Assembly: GCA_003249625.1 (NCBI GenBank) | Contig: QKII01000445.1 | Location: 1-5,737, forward strand | DNA: 5,737 nt | Reading direction: 5' to 3' | Source of the DNA: Propionivibrio sp. | GTDB lineage: Bacteria > Pseudomonadota > Gammaproteobacteria > Burkholderiales > Rhodocyclaceae | Shown: one piece after another, positions 1-4,410 of the stretch | How the letters are laid out: every line of letters starts with the position of its first letter | Numbering within the stretch: position 1 is the first letter of the stretch | Program-made: the position numbers and the translations under genes | Notes under the pieces: generated by a model | What the model was told of the DNA's origin: nothing | Databases searched by the model: none | The model's input: the letters and a program-made list of their open reading frames with translations, nothing else

Positions 1-2
1 GC

Positions 3-56
3 CACCAAGATACAAGCAGACAGCCCATTCTTCGGAGTGGGCTTTTTGCTATCTGG
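3..56 (+). repeat. 54-bp direct repeat, copy 1
   Basis: This copy matches 841-894 at 50 of 54 positions. Both begin CACCAAGATACAAGC, contain the same 22-base hairpin and end ATCTGG. The differences are two bases just before the hairpin and two just after it. The two copies are 838 bp apart and flank the AT-rich lipoprotein gene. The similarity is read directly. Whether the pair is an attachment-site duplication, a repeated terminator unit or the trace of a segmental duplication is inference. The window starts only two bases before this copy, so its true left edge may lie outside. Confidence 0.85.
22..47 (+). terminator. Rho-independent terminator (repeat copy 1)
   Basis: Bases 22-43 form a nine-pair stem with one G-U pair, closed by a C(TTCG)G tetraloop, and five T bases follow (43-47). 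This is a textbook intrinsic terminator for a + strand gene that must end left of the window. It separates the lipoprotein gene from whatever lies upstream. Confidence 0.85.
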
Positions 57-225
57 CACTGTTTCTGGCCGTAACACCTGTAACCGGCTGCGGCACACGG
101 CGTTGAGTGTGCTTAAAGGGTCAAGAATCCCTTCCAATATCGCGCCTCGGGCTTCTGCACTACACGCAACTCCGCTTTGAAGAAGAGTCGCTGCTACAGC
201 AGAAGAAAAGAACCCAAAACAGCGT

Positions 226-248
226 GAATTTCTTTGTTTCCGAAATTC
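226..248 (+). promoter_or_regulatory. Inverted repeat in the leader of the first lipoprotein gene
   Basis: GAATTTC (226-232) and GAAATTC (242-248) are a perfect 7-bp inverted repeat around a 9-base spacer. It ends four bases before the likely Shine-Dalgarno AGGA (252-255). As RNA it would be a hairpin that could affect ribosome access; as DNA it could be an operator. I saw no convincing -35/-10 pair in 57-225. The repeat is read directly and the regulatory role is a guess. The same stretch ends in GTTAGGA, which resembles an integron core site. Confidence 0.4.
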
Positions 249-263
249 GTTAGGACAAGCGCA

Positions 264-791
264 ATGAAATTTCGCATCTCACTGATTGTTTTAACCGCTT
301 TAATGGTAGCCGGCTGTGCGCAAAAATATGCGCCAAAAATGTTTGTACCCGAGAACGTTGTTGTTGCACAAAAGCCTGTTACAGCCTCTGCCTTAAGTAA
401 GGTTAATGTGACAGCGGCGAGCAATGGTATTGACCAGCGTGTTACTCCAGAGAGTTTTAAGGTAGCGCTTATTCAAACAATTGACCGTGCTCATATCTTT
501 GGGGTGGATGATGCGAATGGCGTAAAAATTGATGCGCACATTGTTAAGGCTACTATTCCATCTTCGGGCTGGACAATGGAGGTTGATTTTAATGTCCATT
601 ACAAGATTACAAGAAACGATGGGAAAGTCTTGTTTGACAAAGACATAAATGCACAGGGTAAAGCTGAAGCTGGAGAGGGGTTCGTGTCGGCAACATCAGC
701 AGTGAATAGATCTCTCAAAGCGTTTAAAAGAGCAAAGCAGGCTCATTTCGATCGTTTGCTTGCAGAAATCGTGAAAGTTGTTTCAGAGTAG
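264..791 (+). CDS. Putative outer-membrane lipoprotein of unknown function
   Basis: The product is a 175-residue protein with a lipoprotein signal: a short basic start, hydrophobic residues 5-16 and the lipobox VAGC with Cys18 as the lipidated residue. Position +2 is Ala, so sorting to the outer membrane is expected. The mature part has alternating strands ending in a charged helix. A central block (about residues 95-150, around VDFNVHYKITRNDGKVLFDK) reminds me of YajG/LptE-like small lipoproteins, but only loosely, and I assign no function. The ATG at 264 is preferred over TTG at 234 because AGGA lies 8 nt before it and the signal peptide begins there. The gene is clearly richer in A+T than the rest of the window (40-47% GC in two lines counted) and lies between 54-bp direct repeats, which suggests acquisition. 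Confidence 0.85.
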   Translation: MKFRISLIVLTALMVAGCAQKYAPKMFVPENVVVAQKPVTASALSKVNVTAASNGIDQRVTPESFKVALIQTIDRAHIFGVDDANGVKIDAHIVKATIPSSGWTMEVDFNVHYKITRNDGKVLFDKDINAQGKAEAGEGFVSATSAVNRSLKAFKRAKQAHFDRLLAEIVKVVSE

Positions 792-802
792 ATTGCTACT
801 CT
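785..802 (+). other. Perfect hairpin over the lipoprotein stop codon
   Basis: AGAGTAG (785-791) and CTACTCT (796-802) form a perfect 7-bp stem with an ATTG loop, and the stop codon TAG is the last triplet of the left arm. No T-run follows, so it is not a standard intrinsic terminator. It may protect the 3' end of the message or may be chance. Confidence 0.45.
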
Positions 803-840
803 CTCGGCCATAGGTTCGGTCGGCAGCGGGACGTGACGGT

Positions 841-894
841 CACCAAGATACAAGCACAGAGCCCATTCTTCGGAGTGGGCTGTTTGCGATCTGG
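841..894 (+). repeat. 54-bp direct repeat, copy 2
   Basis: This is the second copy of the repeat at 3-56 (50 of 54 bases identical). It lies in the spacer between the lipoprotein gene and the TerB-like gene, ending 39 bp before the latter's start codon. The sequences beyond the repeats differ, so the shared block has a sharp right edge at ATCTGG. Confidence 0.85.
860..885 (+). terminator. Terminator-like hairpin (repeat copy 2, weakened)
   Basis: The stem and TTCG tetraloop (860-881) are identical to copy 1, but the T-run is interrupted by a G at 882, leaving three T bases. The stem should still be very stable, while release should be less efficient than at copy 1. It is placed to end transcription of the lipoprotein gene before the TerB-like gene. 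Confidence 0.6.
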
Positions 895-933
895 AGTTTG
901 AGTTCGAAAAGTGATGGGTGTAGCGAGGGCGCG

Positions 934-1407
934 ATGATTGCCAGCATTAAAAACTTCTTTAACCAGTTCATCGAGAACGCAGCCCGAAAATCCGAGACTG
1001 AGCACACAAAAGCGCTACAGATTGCAACTGCTGCGTTGCTGCTCGAAATGATGCGTATGGACGACAAGATCGCCGATACGGAGCGCGACTCTGTTGCCGC
1101 CACCTTGCGTCGGATGTTCGAACTAGACGCCGAGCAGTTGGAAATTCTGATGGACTTGGCCGAGCAGGAGGCTAGGCAAGCCAGCGGCTACTATCAGTTC
1201 ACTTCCCTGATCAACAAGAGCTTTGACGCTGAGCAGAAGACTCAACTCCTCGAAAATTTGTGGTGCGTGGCGATGTCTGATGGTCATCTCGATGCTCACG
1301 AAACGCATCTAATGCGCAAGATCGCCAGCTTGCTTTATGTGGGGCACGCCGACTATGTCGCTGCCAAACAAGGGGCTCGGCAAAGAACGAACCTGCCGGT
1401 GACTTAG
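934..1407 (+). CDS. TerB-family protein (tellurite-resistance-like, helical)
   Basis: The product is 157 residues and almost entirely helical. It has the repeated acidic-helix pattern of the TerB/DjlA-N superfamily: one half around residues 28-51 (LLLEMMRMDDKIADTER) and the other around 110-136 (SDGHLDAHETHLMRKIASLLYV), separated by the family-like segment YYQFTSLINKSF (86-97). In this family such Asp/Glu clusters are thought to bind metal. Stand-alone TerB-like proteins are common in proteobacterial chromosomes and do not by themselves show tellurite resistance; no other ter genes are present. The ATG at 934 is chosen because GAGGG (925-929) sits 4 nt before it; a TTG at 898 would lie within 4 bp of the repeat and has no such site. 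The protein is probably cytoplasmic and its exact role is unknown. Confidence 0.85.
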   Translation: MIASIKNFFNQFIENAARKSETEHTKALQIATAALLLEMMRMDDKIADTERDSVAATLRRMFELDAEQLEILMDLAEQEARQASGYYQFTSLINKSFDAEQKTQLLENLWCVAMSDGHLDAHETHLMRKIASLLYVGHADYVAAKQGARQRTNLPVT

Positions 1408-1471
1408 GGGCGCGCAAGGCGGTTGTCGCTGTATCCCGTCTCGGGGTTCTGAAAAAAAAGGTTCGGTTGGC

Positions 1472-1729
1472 GTGGGATTTTCCAAATATTCGATGCTGGT
1501 GCTTCTTGCCATTGCCTTCGTTGCCTTGCTTTGGCGATTCGGCAGGGCGGCCTTCGCGGGCGTCACCAAGTGGATTCTCTGGGCGTTGGCGGCGCTGTGT
1601 GCCTGCTCGGGGTTGATCGCGCTGTTGTCCTCGGAGGGCAAGCCGCTGCCCATACTCGGCGGGTTCATTCTTTTGGGGTTCGCGGTCTACACAGTCAAGG
1701 TTACCGGAGTTGTTCGCGTGAAAGGGTAG
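1472..1729 (+). CDS. Small three-helix membrane protein, unknown function
   Basis: The predicted 85-residue protein has three hydrophobic segments: about residues 8-22, 34-52 and 60-78. Charged or polar loops (RFGR, SSEGK) separate them, and a short basic tail VRVKG ends it. This spacing is typical of a small inner-membrane protein. The GTG at 1472 has only a weak AAGG some 10 nt upstream. An ATG at 1493 would shorten the protein by seven residues and has no ribosome site, so the start is uncertain. It lies 64 bp after the TerB-like gene on the same strand with no terminator between, so the two may be co-transcribed. A run of eight A bases (1452-1459) precedes it. I do not recognise the family. 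Support is the hydrophobic pattern only. Confidence 0.55.
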   Translation: MGFSKYSMLVLLAIAFVALLWRFGRAAFAGVTKWILWALAALCACSGLIALLSSEGKPLPILGGFILLGFAVYTVKVTGVVRVKG

Positions 1730-1874
1730 GGGCGTCATAAATCTACGATCCGTAGCGTTCTCGACGGGGGCTGCAATCTACCAACAGGTGCAGCTTGTTT
1801 GCGTCAGCTCTTGACCAGCCAGTTCGGCCACGGTGCGGTACTGAAAAGCGACGACATGCCCCGTACATGGAACT
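1730..1874. other. Intergenic junction between + and - strand genes
   Basis: This stretch separates the converging membrane-protein and DUF2007 genes. It holds a small palindrome, CTACG/CGTAG at 1743-1755, and no T-run terminator on either strand. The frame of the upstream gene stays open after its TAG stop for 60 codons, to a TGA at 1910-1912, without a convincing start. I see no attC site after the DUF2007 gene here, so the left edge of the cassette-like run is not marked. Confidence 0.4.
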
Positions 1875-2324
1875 TCATGGGGATGCGTCGCCAACATCAA
1901 AGTCATCGCTGAGTGTGAATTCGCCAGCCTGAAACGCTTTGAGCACCTTAATTGCTACTTCAAGCTGTGAGGCCGGCACACGGATTTTTGCTCCCCCAAG
2001 GGCAATTGCCCAAAGATAATTGGTGCGAACAGTATCGGTATCACCTGCCTCAGCATGAATCCCTGATGAGACCAGGCAGGACGCCAGAATGTTCGCTTCC
2101 GTTGGGTCCAGATTTGCGGCAAGAAGAACCATATCGCCCAAGTACGGTGCATCTTCCTCTTGGATGTTGTTGTCGATGGTGATTGCTGGGGCATCAATGC
2201 CTCTTAAAACCAGCTCATCACAGGCGACTGAATAGGCTTCCTCAGTAAGACCGTTCCTAACTCTCTTAATGAGTTCCTCGTCGCTTAAGCCGTCGAAGAA
2301 TGCTTTCAAATTTTGGTTGGTCAT
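1875..2324 (-). CDS. DUF2007-domain protein (putative signal-transducing family)
   Basis: The product is 149 residues. The C-terminal two thirds (about residues 64-140) match the DUF2007 pattern. It opens with VLLAANLDPTEANILASCL, giving a strand and a helix, followed by SSGIHAEAGD, then ALGGAKIRVPASQLEVAIKVL. The Pfam name 'putative prokaryotic signal transducing protein' is historical; no biochemical role is established to my knowledge. Residues 11-43 form a separate helical piece (LSDEELIKRVRNGLTEEAY, then DELVLRGI). No signal peptide or membrane segment is seen. The start ATG has no strong Shine-Dalgarno, which is common for cassette-borne genes. It begins 10 bp after an attC-like site, as expected for the first gene of an integron cassette read on the - strand. 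It converges with the membrane protein gene at 1729. Confidence 0.85.
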   Translation of the reverse strand: MTNQNLKAFFDGLSDEELIKRVRNGLTEEAYSVACDELVLRGIDAPAITIDNNIQEEDAPYLGDMVLLAANLDPTEANILASCLVSSGIHAEAGDTDTVRTNYLWAIALGGAKIRVPASQLEVAIKVLKAFQAGEFTLSDDFDVGDASP

Positions 2325-2334
2325 ACACGTGAGT

Positions 2335-2402
2335 GACCTAATGCGGAGCTAACCGGCCTGCGCGCCTTTTCGCGCAGGTCCAAATGAGCGCCGGGTTATG
2401 TC
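2335..2402 (-). other. Integron attC-like recombination site (cassette boundary)
   Basis: Read on the - strand, the element starts with CATAAC, whose first base is the last base of the preceding gene's stop codon, and ends with ATTAGGTC. The inner stem is CCTGCGCG/CGCGCAGG (2371-2378 with 2357-2364) around a 6-base loop. Outside it the arms keep pairing imperfectly: GG with CC, CGCTCA with TTAGC, CGG with CCG, TTA with TAA, GTC with GAC, with a few unpaired bases on one side. A long imperfect hairpin with extra-helical bases, RYYYAAC-like and GTTRRRY-like ends and a size near 60-70 bp is the hallmark of attC. The terminal core reads ATTAGGT instead of GTTAGGT, so the site may be decayed. The fold was paired by eye. 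Confidence 0.65.
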
Positions 2403-2986
2403 TAAAATGCCTTGAATTCCACCGACTTTAGAAGCGAGACCCCATCAGCGTCAAAATTTGGATAACTCGTACCTGGCGGTGCTTTCCTGGATAGTTCGAC
2501 TTGAATTCCAACGGCCGGATTGATGGGATGGATGCAATGCATTCCCATCGTTTCTAGGACGCTGTACTGTCCTCCTCTTTTGGCTTCGGCACCAAAATCC
2601 TTCGATGCGGATGTATATATGACACACGTTTCGGAACGTTCGTCATAGAGTTGTTCTGAATTTCGTATTGTTTCGAATCGACCTGTGCTCGGTTCTCTGC
2701 TGCGCCCCTCCTGCACCTTTTTCAAAAAGTCCTCCTTCGAAGAAGCGGGCTGAATGTCGTACACGATACAACCCACAATCAATGTGTCGAACTTTGGCGT
2801 TCCGAGGGCGCCAAATGCGCATTGATACGTTGAGCGCATTATTGCGGCCCATTTGTGACCCTCAGGCAGAACAAAGGAGACACCGGGCTGATCTACCCTC
2901 TGTCCACCATCCAGGAATTGGTAACTTGGCACAGATACACAACCGACGAGCGTAACAGAGAGAAGAAAAAGTAGCGTTCGACGCAT
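2402..2986 (-). CDS. Cassette-borne putative lipoprotein, unknown function
   Basis: The product is a 194-residue lipoprotein precursor: MRR start, hydrophobic residues 5-14 and the lipobox LVGC with Cys16 lipidated. The +2 residue is Val, so outer-membrane placement is expected. The mature part is a mixed strand/helix protein with several Cys residues (for example in YQCAFGA, IVGCIV, ETCVIY and MHCIHP). No family is recognised. The ATG at 2986 is chosen because AAGGAG lies 6 nt before it and the signal peptide begins exactly there; a longer frame from 3061 would add 25 non-signal residues and run over a cassette core-like site. The TAG stop abuts the attC-like element at 2335-2402, the tight gene-attC spacing usual in integron cassettes. 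Surface lipoproteins of unknown function are frequent cassette cargo. Confidence 0.85.
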   Translation of the reverse strand: MRRTLLFLLSVTLVGCVSVPSYQFLDGGQRVDQPGVSFVLPEGHKWAAIMRSTYQCAFGALGTPKFDTLIVGCIVYDIQPASSKEDFLKKVQEGRSREPSTGRFETIRNSEQLYDERSETCVIYTSASKDFGAEAKRGGQYSVLETMGMHCIHPINPAVGIQVELSRKAPPGTSYPNFDADGVSLLKSVEFKAF

Positions 2987-2990
2987 CGGC

Positions 2991-2998
2991 CTCTCCTT
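2991..2998 (-). promoter_or_regulatory. Strong ribosome binding site fixing the 2986 start
   Basis: AAGGAGAG on the - strand ends four bases before the ATG at 2986. It is the best Shine-Dalgarno match in the window. It decides for the short reading frame with an N-terminal lipoprotein signal. It lies only 4 bp after the GTTATGCC core-like site. Confidence 0.8.
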
Positions 2999-3002
2999 AT
3001 AA

Positions 3003-3098
3003 GGCATAACGTGGATCGAGCTGAGCGGCTCATCCGCGCCAACTGGGCTGGCTTTTTCCACTATAGCCTGTCACGACTGTGTCTGACCAACGTTTGGC
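3003..3098 (-). other. Possible second attC-like site upstream of the lipoprotein cassette
   Basis: On the - strand this ends in CGTTATGCC, where GTTATGC is a common attC right core. It begins near GCCAAACGTTGG, whose AACGTTGG-TC can pair with GATCCACGTT near the other end if two bulges are allowed. The arms further in pair poorly, so this is much weaker than the site at 2335-2402. The position is right: it would close the KTSC cassette and open the lipoprotein cassette. Only the right core is seen with some confidence; the left boundary is a guess. Confidence 0.35.
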
Positions 3099-3114
3099 TT
3101 GAGGGGCGCGGAGG

Positions 3115-3162
3115 CAGCAAGCGAAGCTTGCTGGCGAGAAACCGGGGTCTGTCCCTTATTAT
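3115..3162 (-). repeat. REP-like palindrome with GGGACAGACC motif
   Basis: CAGCAAGC (3115-3122) and GCTTGCTG (3126-3133) are a perfect 8-bp stem with a 3-base GAA loop. Next to it, read on the - strand, is TAATAAGGGACAGACCCCGG. From memory, AATAAGGGACAGACC-type strings next to palindromes recur in proteobacterial genomes around REP-associated tyrosine transposases (RAYT, Y1 family). No transposase is present, so this would be a solitary repeat copy. The palindrome and motif are read directly; the REP/RAYT link is recollection and inference. Confidence 0.45.
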
Positions 3163-3246
3163 CCGATCAAGGTCGCCGGGGCGTCGCGCAGGAGAGTGTA
3201 GGGCGTGCTTCGGGATGAGGCTATTACTGTGTGCTCAAGCAGATAA

Positions 3247-3507
3247 TTACTTCTTGAACAGATCATCAAGCGGGTTGGATTTTTTCCCTGAAGCCGCTGC
3301 GACCGGGCGAGTGGAAAATTCTTCCTCGATGTTGTCACGGTAATAACTCCAGGCCGACCCAGAACTCGACAAACGACGCCAAACCTCGTCGCCGACGCCG
3401 GTGTATTCGATTGCCCGTCCATCGTCGAATTCGACCCTCAGTATGCGCTCACGCGGCGCATATCCAATTGCCCGTAGCTTTCCGGAACTGACTCGCTTCA
3501 TCTCCAT
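3247..3507 (-). CDS. KTSC-domain protein
   Basis: The product is 86 residues. Residues 3-60 fit the KTSC domain. It opens with KRVSSGKLRAIGYAPRERIL, then has the strand LRVEFDDGRAIEYTGV and the helix EVWRRLSSSGSAWSYYRDNI. This small domain occurs alone and at the C-terminus of some lysyl-tRNA synthetases, and its function is not settled. The tail (61-86) is low-complexity and basic, ending in LDDLFKK. The start at 3507 has AGAGA 5 nt before it and gives the usual short KTSC N-terminus; ATG 3501 is an alternative, and ATG 3534 adds nine residues overlapping the preceding frame without a ribosome site. It starts 14 bp after the end of a probably broken secreted-protein gene and may share its transcript. 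It is probably cytoplasmic, and it may belong to a cassette ended by the weak site at 3003-3098. Confidence 0.85.
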   Translation of the reverse strand: MEMKRVSSGKLRAIGYAPRERILRVEFDDGRAIEYTGVGDEVWRRLSSSGSAWSYYRDNIEEEFSTRPVAAASGKKSNPLDDLFKK

Positions 3508-3521
3508 AGCAGTCTCTTTTC

Positions 3522-3738
3522 TTATCCTTTGCATACGAGCGATGAGGGTAACATGCCATAGAGATCGTATGTGTAGCGCGGTTGTGCTGTGTAATCTATC
3601 TCGCCGACGGTTATTTTCTCTGGCGAACGGGACGCCACTTGCGCGAGTTCCTCAAGTAATTCGGCTTGTAGTAGCCGAGCTCCCTGCAAGCAGGGTTAAA
3701 CCGAAGATCAGTAGCCATTTTCCGATTCGACTATTCAC
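3522..3738 (-). pseudogene. Probable frameshifted small secreted protein gene
   Basis: From a GTG at 3738 (AAGAGA about 10 nt upstream) the frame encodes 28 residues that look like a signal peptide: basic start, then KWLLIFGLTLLAGSSA, with a signal-peptidase-I-type site. It ends at TGA 3652-3654. In the next frame a coding-like stretch carries on without a gap: LLEELAQVASRSPEKITVGE followed by IDYTAQPRYTYDLYGM, ending at TAA 3522-3524, 14 bp before the KTSC start. One base gained or lost between about 3655 and 3690 would join them into a protein of about 70 residues. The alternative is two tiny genes, the second starting at a GTG preceded by GAGGAA. The signal-peptide look and the tight fit before KTSC favour one broken gene or a sequencing error. 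No family is recognised. Confidence 0.4.
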
Positions 3739-3757
3739 CGTGTATTCTCTTTCAAGC

Positions 3758-3780
3758 GGTTATCTCTTGGGAGATCCACC
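3758..3780 (-). other. Short hairpin after the small membrane protein gene
   Basis: ATCTC and GAGAT (3762-3766, 3771-3775) pair around a 4-base loop, and GGT/ACC pairs extend the stem beyond a small internal loop. It lies 12 bp after the stop of the - strand gene at 3793 and 19 bp before the GTG at 3738. There is no T-run, so it is a weak candidate for a terminator or for the remains of a recombination-site hairpin. Confidence 0.3.
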
Positions 3781-3792
3781 GTGGGGAGGGCG

Positions 3793-4113
3793 TTAGTCTG
3801 TTGGCTGTTGGAGGCTGGCGAGAACCTCTTGTGTTACATCTTTCCCTCCACCGAAATTCGTAATCAACGAGCCGATCGTGTAAATGGGGCCCCACGGGAT
3901 ACCCCACCATCCAAGCAAGAGCGTGATGAGCGAGAAGCTGAGTCCTTTGCTGACAGAACTCTTGTCCGCACGGACAAAGTGAATGTTGCTGGCTCGCTTA
4001 AACGTCAGGACCACAACCGATATGCAATATTGATAGATCACGAATTTTGCCCCGCGTTGTAGTTCCTTTGCGAGTTCCTGATTGTCTAATCCTTCAATAC
4101 CTACGATTTTCAT
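3793..4113 (-). CDS. Small conserved-looking membrane protein, unknown function
   Basis: The product is 106 residues. A mixed N-terminal part (ELAKELQRGAKFVIYQYCIS) is followed by a hydrophobic strand-like stretch (31-38, SVVVLTFK) and a charged middle (40-56). A Gly/Trp-rich hydrophobic segment spans residues 58-86 (with LLLGWWGIPWGPIYTIGSLI) and a short polar tail GGGKDVTQEVLASLQ follows. The WWGIPWGPIYT-type segment is familiar to me from small uncharacterised bacterial proteins, but I cannot name the family. One or two membrane passes are likely. The start is supported by AGGGA 7 nt before the ATG. The TAA stop sits inside GACTAAC, which resembles an attC left core, but no matching right core follows. 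It is the first gene of the - strand run, divergent from hrpA. Confidence 0.8.
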   Translation of the reverse strand: MKIVGIEGLDNQELAKELQRGAKFVIYQYCISVVVLTFKRASNIHFVRADKSSVSKGLSFSLITLLLGWWGIPWGPIYTIGSLITNFGGGKDVTQEVLASLQQPTD

Positions 4114-4410
4114 GGGTGTTTCCCTAGGTTGGTTGTGTGTGTCTTTGGGTAGAGGGGATGCGTAGTGGGCTTGCGTTCCCTGAGAGTGGCCGCGGAGGAT
4201 ACGGTAAGGAGGTCTTTAATGTCCAGGCCATATGTCGTTGCGGTATTTGCATGAAGCCTGTGCCGCATTGAGCTCTATTTACAAACGCTTTTGCGTGAGT
4301 CGGTAGCGGGGCACACGAAGCCGCGCTCACTTCGCGGAGGTGGTGTGGTTTGCGTTGCATTTTCAATGCTGGAGAGTAGTAGTGTTGCCTGGCTGCGAGA
4401 TAATTGCGCA
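4114..4410. other. Divergent intergenic region between the - strand run and hrpA
   Basis: About 300 bp between the two divergent genes must hold the promoters for both, but I found no convincing -35/-10 pair on either strand. On the + strand 4312-4347 can fold: CACAC/GTGTG and CCGCG/CGCGG stems separated by an internal loop, with a 7-base apical loop. The hrpA frame is open back to a TGA near 4250 and contains an ATG at 4366. An open frame on the - strand here has no coding character. No attC, attI or integrase fragment was recognised. Confidence 0.5.

Noticed and set aside
934..1407. Reading the TerB-like gene as evidence of a tellurite-resistance operon
   Set aside because: No terA, terC, terD, terE or terZ neighbour is present, and stand-alone TerB-like proteins are widespread.
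1211..1738. Open - strand frames opposite the TerB-like and membrane protein genes
   Set aside because: Arg/Pro/Gln-rich translations without domain signs; the + strand frames show family motifs and membrane segments.
3011..3343. Open + strand frame of 110 codons across the lipoprotein upstream region
   Set aside because: It runs over the REP-like palindrome, the core-like site and the end of the KTSC gene, has no ribosome site and a composition unlike a protein.
3401..3796. Open + strand frame of 131 codons
   Set aside because: It overlaps the KTSC gene and the broken secreted-protein gene on the other strand; no motif, no ribosome site.
1875..4113. A new defence or toxin-antitoxin system in the small - strand genes
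   Set aside because: None of the products shows nuclease, nucleotidase, ATPase or toxin/antitoxin motifs; they are a DUF2007 protein, lipoproteins, a KTSC protein and a membrane protein.
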